A stretch of DNA of 7,095 nucleotides, taken from Xanthobacteraceae bacterium (GTDB taxonomy: Bacteria; Pseudomonadota; Alphaproteobacteria; Rhizobiales; Xanthobacteraceae). The notes beneath the pieces were generated by a model, which was not told the origin of the DNA, ran no database searches, and was given only the letters and a program-made list of their open reading frames with translations. The translations under genes were made by a program, and so were the position numbers. Location of the stretch: the NCBI GenBank assembly GCA_030037185.1, contig JASHRR010001353.1:1-7095 (forward strand), read 5' to 3'. Shown piece after piece: positions 1-5,653 of the stretch. How positions within the stretch are numbered: the stretch's first letter is position 1; each line of letters starts with the position of its first letter.

Positions 1-118
1 TTCGCATCCGCAAGCGGAGCGGCTGAAATCTTGGAGACGCAAAGGGCCGCCACTCAAGTTCGATACGGGTGAAGCCCCATCCCTGCGGCTTATTACCGCA
101 GCCGGCAGCGACCCGCAT
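1..118 (-). other. Coding-like open frame, partial at window edge
   Basis: A minus-strand frame begins at ATG (116-118) and runs without a stop to the window edge, giving 39 residues starting MRVAAGCGNKPQGWGF and then TRIELEWRPF. The codons end mostly in C or G, as in the confirmed genes here, and the residue mix is protein-like. GAGGGGG lies only one base before the ATG, too close for a normal ribosome-binding site, so the start is doubtful. I do not recognise a family. It could be the start of a gene continuing to the left, a fragment left by a mobile element, or chance in GC-rich DNA. It lies downstream of the OrfA-like gene on the same strand, where an OrfB would be expected, but the visible residues do not resemble an IS3 OrfB. 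Confidence 0.2.
83..101. other. Small stem-loop
   Basis: CTGCGG at 83-88 and CCGCAG at 96-101 form a perfect 6-bp stem around a 7-base loop (CTTATTA). No T-run follows on either strand, so it is not an obvious intrinsic terminator. It lies about 40 bases from the larger structured element at 141-201 and may belong to the same folded region. Confidence 0.3.
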
Positions 119-140
119 ACCCCCTCAAGATGACTACAAT

Positions 141-201
141 CGGCTCCTCACGAGTGTCGTGAAAACCCGCGGGACACCCGAGCGCGAAAGCGCTGGAGCT
201 G
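141..201 (+). other. Multibranched inverted-repeat element, possible structured RNA
   Basis: Four nested or adjacent complementary pairs fill 61 bases almost without gaps. The closing stem is CGGCTCC (141-147) with GGAGCTG (195-201), 7 pairs including one G-U. Inside it are TCACGA/TCGTGA (148-153/157-162, loop GTG), CGGG/CCCG (170-173/177-180, loop ACA) and AGCGC/GCGCT (181-185/190-194, loop GAAA). CCCGCGGG (166-173) offers an alternative pairing. The GAAA tetraloop (GNRA type) and the G-U pair, which becomes A-C on the other strand, both favour a plus-strand RNA. The element ends at base 201, directly beside the stop codon (202-204) of the minus-strand OrfA-like gene, so it could instead be that gene's 3' hairpin cluster or a mobile-element end. 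It lacks a T-arm sequence and CCA and is not a tRNA. The pairings are seen; the function is not known. Confidence 0.4.
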
Positions 202-567
202 CTACCCGTGAGTGAGCTTTCTGCGGCCGGCGCCCAGGCCCTCCTCAAGCTCGACTTTTTCAAGCATGAGATCGGTCACCAGACGGCGAAGGCGTGCGTT
301 CTCGAGCTGAAGCTCACGAATCTGGCCCATCTGTTCGCGCTCGGGCGGAATATCCATGCGGACTGCCTCGGCGCCCGGCCTTGGGGCGGCGCGCGCCACC
401 ACTCCGCGCGCCTTTCGCCAGCGATGATATGTCATCACGCTTATACCCAAGGACTTAGCAATGTCACCCTGGAGCCTGCCCTGAGCCGCCATCTCGTCCG
501 CGGTCGCGAGCTTCTTCGCGATTTCCGATGCTGTGTGTCTGTGCTTCGCCACTATCCTTACCCCCAT
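202..567 (-). CDS. IS3-type OrfA-like HTH/leucine-zipper protein, orphan
   Basis: This 121-residue protein resembles OrfA of IS3-family insertion sequences, the DNA-binding half of the transposase. Residues 33-52 form a helix-turn-helix of the transposase_8 type (QGDIAKSLGISVMTYHRWRK). Residues 55-78 are a Pro/Ala-rich linker. Residues 80-109 form a heptad-like leucine zipper (IRELQLENARLRRLVTDLML) such as IS3 OrfA uses to multimerise. IS3 OrfA is usually nearer 90-100 residues; the linker accounts for the extra length. An OrfB integrase with a DDE motif should follow in a -1 frame, but none is visible in 1-200. A GTG at codon 6 sits just after AAGGAT, too close for an ideal site; the ATG has no clear ribosome-binding site, so the start is uncertain. 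An inverted repeat (583-596) lies just upstream. It may be an IS remnant or a domesticated DNA-binding protein. Confidence 0.65.
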   Translation of the reverse strand: MGVRIVAKHRHTASEIAKKLATADEMAAQGRLQGDIAKSLGISVMTYHRWRKARGVVARAAPRPGAEAVRMDIPPEREQMGQIRELQLENARLRRLVTDLMLEKVELEEGLGAGRRKLTHG

Positions 568-582
568 CCGTGCTTGTTATGA

Positions 583-596
583 TGACCGTTAGGTCA
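583..596. promoter_or_regulatory. Inverted repeat, operator-like
   Basis: TGACC-GTTA-GGTCA is a perfect 5-bp inverted repeat with a 4-base spacer. It lies 15 bases before the ATG of the OrfA-like gene, in an unusually AT-rich patch (about 571-635) of a GC-rich window. The position suits an operator for that helix-turn-helix protein or part of an element end. TGATGACC and GGTCACATCA extend the symmetry imperfectly. No matching repeat is seen on the far side of the gene, which argues against a terminal inverted repeat. Confidence 0.35.
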
Positions 597-629
597 CATC
601 ACTTTTTGTTAAATGGTGTGTCGCATACG

Positions 630-1270
630 TTAATACAGCGTTAGCGGCACAAAGGCACGTAAAAGATCGGCAAGGTGGGCCGCTTTTTTCGGCGCATTGC
701 CGCGCCCCGGCGCTGCCGCGCAGGCCTCGCCTTGGCGGGGGATCCGGGCAGGCGCCCGGTTCACGATCTCGTGAACGCCTCCGATCGCCACGGTCTGTCC
801 CTCGGGCGGCCGACCCAATTGTCCGCGCGAATCGACAAGCTCACAAGCACTTGGCGTTGCCCACTGCGAAAGAGCCCCTGGCGCGAATCGCCGCTCGCCC
901 GACGTCGATGTTGGCCGTCTTGCCGTTTGCCACCTGGGCGCGCGCCATGTCGGCGGTCTTTAAGGCTTTAAGCGGACTAGGCATGCGATAGCCGGGTGTG
1001 CCGCATGCTTGGTGCGGCAGCAATCCCCGCGCTCGCCTTGATTTGCGCTGACGGGATCTGCCAGCCGACCAGCATCCCGACGTCGCCCACGCAGGCGGAC
1101 GCAGATGCCTTCTCGCGCGCGGGATTTGCGACGGCCGCCGGAGGACCGTGTCCGCCGCGCGACCATCTGCGCAATCTGTCGAGAACGTTGCAAACGCCGC
1201 CATAGGCGCCGCGGCGGTCGAACTTCTCCAGCAGAGATTCCGTGACCTCGTAGACGAGCGTTGCCTGCTG
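630..1270 (-). pseudogene. Decayed coding region, family unknown
   Basis: Minus-strand codon use typical of this genome moves from frame to frame. From 1270 to 977 one frame (97 codons after a TGA at 1271-1273) contains ATLVYEVTESLLEKFDRRGA, a protein-like run. At 977-982 its TAG overlaps the ATG of a second frame (stop at 841) holding VANGKTANIDVGRAAIRARG. Past about 850 the coding look moves to a third frame, open from 959 to a TAA at 630, holding EGQTVAIGGVHEIVNRAPAR. Short matching reading in three frames suggests one or two genes broken by small insertions or deletions. No segment has a recognisable motif or a clear ribosome-binding site. The alternative is chance open frames in GC-rich DNA; the switch in codon quality at each frame change argues against that but does not exclude it. 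Confidence 0.35.
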
Positions 1271-1385
1271 TCACGCGGTGCCTGCGCGTCGAGCGAACGC
1301 GCGCGCAGGGATGCCGAGAGCGCAGCCGGCCGACCCTGAGGACATGCGCGACCCGGCGGCGCCGGTAGCGAGTTCGCAACGCGTC

Positions 1386-1416
1386 TTGCGCGGAGTGGGC
1401 CGAACACGGTTATGAT
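1386..1416 (+). promoter_or_regulatory. Possible promoter for the cytochrome gene
   Basis: TATGAT at 1411-1416 is a good sigma-70-type -10 match. TTGCGC at 1386-1391 is a weak -35 with a long 19-base spacer. It would give a leader of about 70 bases carrying the hairpin at 1455-1475. The spacing is poor, so this is tentative. Confidence 0.25.
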
Positions 1417-1454
1417 GCCATAGACAGAGCCGTTTTGGGGTAGACTAAACAGGA

Positions 1455-1475
1455 ACACCCGCGGAAAGCGGGTGT
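1455..1475 (+). promoter_or_regulatory. 5'-leader hairpin of the cytochrome gene
   Basis: ACACCCGC (1455-1462) and GCGGGTGT (1468-1475) form a perfect 8-bp stem with a GGAAA loop. It ends 6 bases before the purine-rich ribosome-binding site AGGGGG (1482-1487) and 21 bases before the ATG. No T-run follows, so it is unlikely to be an intrinsic terminator. The position suits control of translation or mRNA stability; that role is inferred. Confidence 0.5.
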
Positions 1476-1496
1476 CATCAAAGGGGGAACGTCATC

Positions 1497-2495
1497 ATGA
1501 AAAAGCTGGCTATCGCGCTACTCGTGCTTCCGCTCGCTCCGGGTGGGGCCTCGGCTCAGGTTACGGGCAGCCCTGCAGCCGGAAAGGCGTACTGGGAGCG
1601 GATCGCACCCCGCAACACCGACTGCCGGAATTGCCATGGCGGCACGGGCGAAGGCGGTTTCGGTCCGGATCTCGCGGGGCGCGGATTGAACGCCGCGCAG
1701 GTGTTGCGCGCAGCTCGCCGGCCCTGGGGGGTCATGCCCGCCTTCGACGCCAACCAGGTCAGTGAGCAGGACGCCGCCGATCTGGCGGCGTATTTTGCCT
1801 CGCTGCCGAAACCCGCGGAGCCCGGCCAATGGAGGTTCGAGGTGCCTGCTGGAGCTCCGCCCGGACAAGCGATCATGATCAGTATGGGCTGCGGCCAGTG
1901 TCACACGCCGGCGTTCCAGGGGCCCCGCAACAATATGGGCGGGTACAACATGAATTTCGACTACTTCGCAAACCTCGTCTACAACCATACAACCGCGATG
2001 CCGGCGTATCGGGCAGAGATCGGAAATCGTGCAACGAACCTGGATATGGGCAACTTCTCCAGGGCGCGCCTCTCCGAGGCGCAACTGCGGCAAATCTATT
2101 TCTGGGCGCGTGACGAAATCGGCTTCCGCCCGCAGCTGACGGCGGCGGTCGGCAAGGGAGAGCCTGGCCCCAGCGGCGTGACCTACCCGGTGAGCGTCAC
2201 CAACATCGGCGTTCAGGGCAAAGGCATGATTGCAGAAGGCCTGACGGTCAGCCTTACCCTGCCGGCGGGTTACATCGTGGTGGCCGCTACGGGAGAGGGT
2301 TATCAGGGCGTTGCCAGCAACGTCGCCACATGGAAGCTCGCGCGCAGCGCTCCCAAGGACCAGGAGAAGCTCACCATAACGCTGTCCCAGGCTCTAGCCC
2401 AAGGGGCCAATGTCCGCGGCACCGTGACCTGGGCAAAGCCCGCGCCCAAGACCGGCACCGATGTGCCGGTCGCAATCGCGGGGGCCCCGCTGTAG
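1497..2495 (+). CDS. Exported dihaem cytochrome c with C-terminal Ig-like domain
   Basis: This 332-residue protein would carry electrons in the periplasm; its partner is unknown. Residues 1-20 are a Sec signal peptide (KK, a hydrophobic core, cleavage after ASA). Two c-type haem sites follow: C43-R-N-C46-H47 with likely axial Met80 (GVMPAFD), and C132-G-Q-C135-H136 with likely axial Met168 (TAMPAYR). The Cys-to-Met distances are almost equal, so the two halves look like duplicated class I cytochrome domains. Residues from about 218 to 325 are rich in beta-strand patterns (YPVSVTNIG, GLTVSLTLPAGYIVVAATG, TWKLA, LTITLSQAL, RGTVTWA) and resemble a DUF11/CARDB-type beta-sandwich. Such a tail is unusual on a small cytochrome and may bind a partner or the envelope. 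The start is set by AGGGGG nine bases upstream. The gene stands alone, with its own leader hairpin and terminator and no oxidase or dehydrogenase beside it. Confidence 0.9.
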   Translation: MKKLAIALLVLPLAPGGASAQVTGSPAAGKAYWERIAPRNTDCRNCHGGTGEGGFGPDLAGRGLNAAQVLRAARRPWGVMPAFDANQVSEQDAADLAAYFASLPKPAEPGQWRFEVPAGAPPGQAIMISMGCGQCHTPAFQGPRNNMGGYNMNFDYFANLVYNHTTAMPAYRAEIGNRATNLDMGNFSRARLSEAQLRQIYFWARDEIGFRPQLTAAVGKGEPGPSGVTYPVSVTNIGVQGKGMIAEGLTVSLTLPAGYIVVAATGEGYQGVASNVATWKLARSAPKDQEKLTITLSQALAQGANVRGTVTWAKPAPKTGTDVPVAIAGAPL

Positions 2496-2545
2496 CGGCA
2501 AGCCGGGCGAGGCGCCTGTCGGCGAGCCTGCGCCAGCCCGATCGA

Positions 2546-2583
2546 GGAGCATGATCCGCCTGCCGGACCATGCTCCTTTCTTT
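2546..2583 (+). terminator. Intrinsic terminator after the cytochrome gene
   Basis: GGAGCATG (2546-2553) pairs with CATGCTCC (2569-2576). Inside, TCCG (2555-2558) pairs with CGGA (2564-2567), separated from the outer stem by one A-C mismatch and closed by a 5-base loop. TTTCTTT follows at once (2577-2583). It begins 50 bases after the cytochrome stop, so transcription of that gene should end here and tex would need its own promoter. Confidence 0.85.
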
Positions 2584-2609
2584 GGCGACTCGCCCGAGCG
2601 CGAGAAGGG

Positions 2610-2903
2610 TCACGAAAAATTCTGCTTTGCCAATTCGAAGACGAACCGCTGGCGGGCGAACCGCACACCCCGGTCAGGGCGGCATCTGCAGCCGCCCGCT
2701 GGCGATGGGTCATCGCCGATCAAGGCCTTCTGATGGTCCTGGTGATGACCGCGCGGCAGGCTGGTCGGCGACGAAATCATCTCGAGGCCGCTCATCCGCG
2801 TCATGTTGACCGTATTTCGCGCGATTGTGTAGTGACCCGGCGTTCGGCAAGCCCGGATCGCCGGTTCCGGCCCAACCTGGCCGGAGACTTCAGGCAGTCT
2901 TAT
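2610..2903 (-). pseudogene. Coding-like minus-strand frame, possible gene remnant
   Basis: The frame is open for 97 codons between TAA (2904-2906) and TGA (2610-2612). The codons end mostly in C or G and the residue mix is protein-like, including ACRTPGHYTIARNTVNMTRM and ISSPTSLPRGHHQDHQK, ending FVFELAKQNFS. The only ATG candidates are internal (2802-2804 and shortly after), and neither has a ribosome-binding site; no start codon lies in the first 33 codons. It therefore looks like a gene that has lost its beginning, or a 64-residue protein with a weak start. I recognise no family. It would run towards the terminator of the cytochrome gene and would overlap the tex promoter region. Confidence 0.35.
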
Positions 2904-2927
2904 TTAGTCGATAGGGCTTGAAGAATC

Positions 2928-2937
2928 ACCACGTGGT
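2928..2937. promoter_or_regulatory. Palindrome ACCACGTGGT upstream of tex
   Basis: This is a perfect 10-bp palindrome with a CACGTG core, 62 bases before the likely tex GTG start. It could be an operator in the tex leader or promoter, but no regulator is known from the sequence and a chance palindrome of this size is possible. Confidence 0.25.
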
Positions 2938-2999
2938 CGTTCCTATGCGTGCCCTCGGCGGGCCCGTGCTGTTGCCGAAATTCCTCCACAGGTGCGTGC

Positions 3000-5330
3000 G
3001 TGACAACAATTGATCAACGAATTGCGCAGGAACTTGGCGTCCGCAACGAGCAGGTGACGGCCGCGATGGGACTGCTCGACGGTGGTGCGACAGTGCCGTT
3101 TATCGCGCGATACCGGAAAGAAGCAACCGGGGCGCTTGATGACGCACAGTTGCGCACGCTCGAGGAGCGTTTGCGCTACCTGCGCGAGCTCGAGGAGCGG
3201 CGCTCGGTTATCCTCAACTCGATTCGCGAGCAGGGCAAGCTCAATGACGCGCTCGAGGATGCCATCCGCGCTGCTGACAGCAAGGGTCGGCTCGAGGACA
3301 TCTACCTGCCTTTTAAACCCAAGCGTCGCACCAAGGCTGCGATTGCAAAGGAGGCGGGCCTGGAGCCGCTGGCTGAACTGCTATTGGCACGGCCCGAGAA
3401 CGACCCAGCACTGGCAGCAGCCGGCTTCATCAATGCTGAAAAGCAGGTCGCCGATCTGGCTGCCGCCCTTGACGGGGCCCGCGCCATCCTGGTCGAGCGC
3501 TTTGCAGAGGACGCCGACCTGATCGGCGCGCTGCGTGAAGAGATGTGGTCGAACGGACGACTCGTATCTAAGGTGCGGGATGGCAAGCACGAAACCGGCG
3601 TCAAGTTCAGTGACTATTTCGACTTCGCCGAGAAGCTGGCGAGAATACCGCCTCACCGGATTTTGGCGCTGTTTCGAGCCGAGAAGGAAGAGATCCTCGA
3701 CGTCAGCATTGAGCCGGAGGACCGCGCCAGCACCACTGCGGATCCCGGTCCCTACGAGCTGCGGATCATGCGCCGTTTCGGCATCAGCGACCGGGGACGC
3801 CCGGCAGACAGGTGGTTGACCGAGACCGCGCGCTGGGCTTGGCGCACCAAGATCCAGCCTCATCTTCGCATCGATTTGCGGATGCGGTTGTGGAGCCGCG
3901 CAGAGGACGAGGCGGTGCGGGTCTTCGCAGCCAATCTTCGCGATCTCCTGCTCGCCGCCCCGGCGGGCGCTCGTGTCACGATGGGACTCGATCCGGGCTA
4001 CCGGACCGGCGTCAAAGTCGCGGTCGTGGATGCCACCGGGAAGGCGGCGGCAACCTCGGTAATCTATCCGCACGAACCTCAGCGCCGGTGGGGCGAGGCG
4101 CTCGCAATTCTCGGCAAGCTTGCTCTGCAGCACAAGGTAGAACTGATCGCAATCGGCAACGGCACTGCTTCGCGCGAAACCGACAAGCTCGCCTCCGAAC
4201 TCGTCGCGGGGCTGCCCGACTTGAAGATGTCGAAGATCGTGGTCTCTGAGGCGGGCGCCTCGGTCTATTCCGCCTCTGCGTACGCCTCGGAGGAATTGCC
4301 TGACCTCGACGTTACTCTGCGAGGCGCGGTGTCGATTGCCCGCCGGCTGCAGGATCCCCTTGCCGAACTGGTCAAGATTGATCCCAAGTCGATCGGCGTC
4401 GGCCAGTATCAGCATGACGTGAGCGAGCATGAACTGTCGCGCTCGCTCGAGGCCGTTGTCGAGGATTGCGTCAATGCAGTCGGCGTCAACGTCAATACGG
4501 CATCCGCCCCGCTGCTGGCGCGCGTGTCCGGTATCGGAGCGGGTCTGGCGCACAACATCGTGCTTTACCGCGACGTCAATGGCCCATTCCGCTCGCGTAA
4601 GGCGTTGAAGGCCGTGCCGCGTCTGGGGCCGAAGGCATTCGAACAATGCGCCGGTTTCCTGCGCATACCGGGCGGTGAGGATCCGCTCGATGCCTCAGGC
4701 GTGCATCCGGAAGCTTATCCGGTGGTGCGCCGGATCATCGAGGCGGCGAGGACGGACATAAAGCGGCTGATCGGCAACGTCGCGGCGCTGCGCGCGCTGT
4801 CGCCGAACAATTTGGTTGACGATACCTACGGCTTGCCGACCGTTATCGATATTCTACGCGAGCTGGAAAAGCCGGGCCGCGATCCGCGTCCGGCTTTCAA
4901 GGCTGCGGTTTTCAGGGATGACATCGAAACCCTGGACGACCTGAAGCCCGGCATGGTGCTGGAAGGGACGGTCACCAACGTGGCGGCGTTCGGCGCCTTC
5001 ATCGACGTCGGCGTGCACCAGGATGGTCTTGTGCATATCTCGGCGATGTCAAAAGACTTCGTCAAGGATCCCCGTGCGGTGGTGAAACCCGGCGATATCG
5101 TTCGTGTCAAGGTGCTAGAGGTCGACAAACCGCGTAAACGCATCGGTCTGACCTTGCGTCTGGACGATGAGGCCGGTCCAGACCGCGCGGCCACAGCGGC
5201 TCCGCGCAATGATGGTAACCGCTCCGCGCGCGGCCGATCGCGCGATGCGACCACTGCCGGGAGCGAGGAACGAGGCGGCGCGCTGGCCGACGCACTGCGT
5301 CGCGCCCGGTTGGCCGGACCCCGCAAGTAA
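3000..5330 (+). CDS. tex: Tex family S1 RNA-binding protein
   Basis: Tex is a conserved cytoplasmic nucleic-acid-binding protein, first studied in Bordetella toxin expression and linked to transcription. This copy is 776 residues, like E. coli Tex (about 773), and matches it closely throughout. The N-terminal helical domain spans about 1-190 (VPFIARYRKEATGALDD at 32-48, YLPFKPKRRT at 102-111). The YqgF/RNase H-like domain covers about 326-455 (MGLDPGYRTGVKVAVVD, AIGNGTASRET, VSEAGASVYSAS). The highly conserved linker LVKIDPKSIGVGQYQHDVS is at 457-475. Helix-hairpin-helix motifs lie at about 499-556, and an S1 domain at about 650-722 (LEGTVTNVAAFGAFIDVGVH). A basic, low-complexity tail (723-776) follows. 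I chose GTG 3000 because the family alignment begins here and AGG lies 7 bases upstream. A GTG at 2949 would add 17 unmatched residues. No broken domain is seen; the gene is apparently transcribed alone. Confidence 0.95.
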   Translation: MTTIDQRIAQELGVRNEQVTAAMGLLDGGATVPFIARYRKEATGALDDAQLRTLEERLRYLRELEERRSVILNSIREQGKLNDALEDAIRAADSKGRLEDIYLPFKPKRRTKAAIAKEAGLEPLAELLLARPENDPALAAAGFINAEKQVADLAAALDGARAILVERFAEDADLIGALREEMWSNGRLVSKVRDGKHETGVKFSDYFDFAEKLARIPPHRILALFRAEKEEILDVSIEPEDRASTTADPGPYELRIMRRFGISDRGRPADRWLTETARWAWRTKIQPHLRIDLRMRLWSRAEDEAVRVFAANLRDLLLAAPAGARVTMGLDPGYRTGVKVAVVDATGKAAATSVIYPHEPQRRWGEALAILGKLALQHKVELIAIGNGTASRETDKLASELVAGLPDLKMSKIVVSEAGASVYSASAYASEELPDLDVTLRGAVSIARRLQDPLAELVKIDPKSIGVGQYQHDVSEHELSRSLEAVVEDCVNAVGVNVNTASAPLLARVSGIGAGLAHNIVLYRDVNGPFRSRKALKAVPRLGPKAFEQCAGFLRIPGGEDPLDASGVHPEAYPVVRRIIEAARTDIKRLIGNVAALRALSPNNLVDDTYGLPTVIDILRELEKPGRDPRPAFKAAVFRDDIETLDDLKPGMVLEGTVTNVAAFGAFIDVGVHQDGLVHISAMSKDFVKDPRAVVKPGDIVRVKVLEVDKPRKRIGLTLRLDDEAGPDRAATAAPRNDGNRSARGRSRDATTAGSEERGGALADALRRARLAGPRK

Positions 5331-5417
5331 GTATCCGGGAGCTTTGAGAGTTGCGCCGCGCAAGCGGCCCAGCGGGTTGTTCATACGACAGCAAAATTTT
5401 GGTTACCTTAGCAGAAT

Positions 5418-5466
5418 GCGCCGCAAATCCCCCGAATTTATTGGTGGGGATATTTGCGCTCGGCGC
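5418..5466. repeat. Bulged long inverted repeat
   Basis: GCGCCG, CAAAT and CCCC (5418-5432) pair in order with GGGG (5446-5449), ATTTG (5452-5456) and CGGCGC (5461-5466), with bulges AT and CGCT on the right arm and a 13-base AT-rich loop. That gives 15 pairs. No T-run follows on the plus strand. It could act as a weak tex terminator, an mRNA-stabilising structure or a remnant of an intergenic palindromic element. Confidence 0.4.
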
Positions 5467-5477
5467 GTTGCCTTTGC

Positions 5478-5491
5478 TTGGAACTTTCCAA
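5478..5491. promoter_or_regulatory. Inverted repeat TTGGAA-N2-TTCCAA
   Basis: These are perfect 6-bp arms separated by two bases, about 160 bases before the lactonase-like start. Symmetry and position suit a repressor or activator site, though the 160-base distance leaves room for another arrangement. No cognate regulator is encoded in the window. Confidence 0.35.
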
Positions 5492-5653
5492 ACCTATCAG
5501 CCACGCCTTCAACTGCTTGCAACGCACGCTGTCGAATTGCGGAGCGCCGCTTGCGGTGCTAGGCAACGTGAGCCGCTCGCAGCAGCCTCGGCAAACCCGT
5601 TGTGTGTAGCTGCCGACCTGCCTGCAACGCCATCAAAAAGAGGAGGAACGCCG

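Larger units (their letters stand above)
2584..2948. other. Spacer between cytochrome gene and tex
   Basis: No confident gene lies in this stretch. It holds the minus-strand coding-like frame 2610-2903, a weak promoter-like pair (TTGACC at 2806-2811 and TGTAGT at 2828-2833, 16-base spacer) that could serve tex with a long leader, and the perfect 10-bp palindrome ACCACGTGGT at 2928-2937, about 60 bases before the tex start. Confidence 0.5.
5331..5653. other. Spacer between tex and the lactonase-like gene
   Basis: No gene is supported here, although the lactonase frame stays open through it. GCCGC-GCAA-GCGGC (5355-5368) is a 5-bp hairpin with a GNRA loop shortly after the tex stop, without a T-run. 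A longer bulged inverted repeat covers 5418-5466. TTGGAA-CT-TTCCAA (5478-5491) is an operator-like repeat. Local base use is more AT-rich around 5390-5460 than in the flanking genes. Confidence 0.5.

Noticed and set aside
91..110. Resemblance to the 16S rRNA 530-loop complement (TATTACCGC)
   Set aside because: Only nine bases agree; the following bases differ and no other rRNA sequence is near.
141..201. Cloverleaf-like fold as a tRNA gene
   Set aside because: The branches do not have tRNA arm and loop sizes. No anticodon loop of seven, T-loop sequence or CCA end is present, and 61 bases is too short.
841..1458. One 205-codon minus-strand frame as a single gene
   Set aside because: Most of its translation is Arg/Ser/Pro-rich low-complexity sequence of the out-of-frame type. 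Better codon use lies in another frame over 977-1270, so only its last part looks coding.
1455..1475. Leader hairpin as an intrinsic terminator of an upstream transcript
   Set aside because: No T-run follows; it is placed directly before the ribosome-binding site instead.
2949..2999. Earlier GTG start for Tex
   Set aside because: The added 17 residues (three Cys in a row among them) match nothing in the Tex family, and the family begins at the GTG at 3000.
3381..4646. A 421-codon open frame on the minus strand
   Set aside because: It lies fully opposite tex, whose frame is conserved along its whole length; the antisense translation is typical shadow sequence of GC-rich DNA.
5351..5653. N-terminal extension of the lactonase-like protein by 101 residues
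   Set aside because: The extension lacks family similarity and would bury the signal peptide; the AGGAGG seven bases before GTG 5654 marks the true start.
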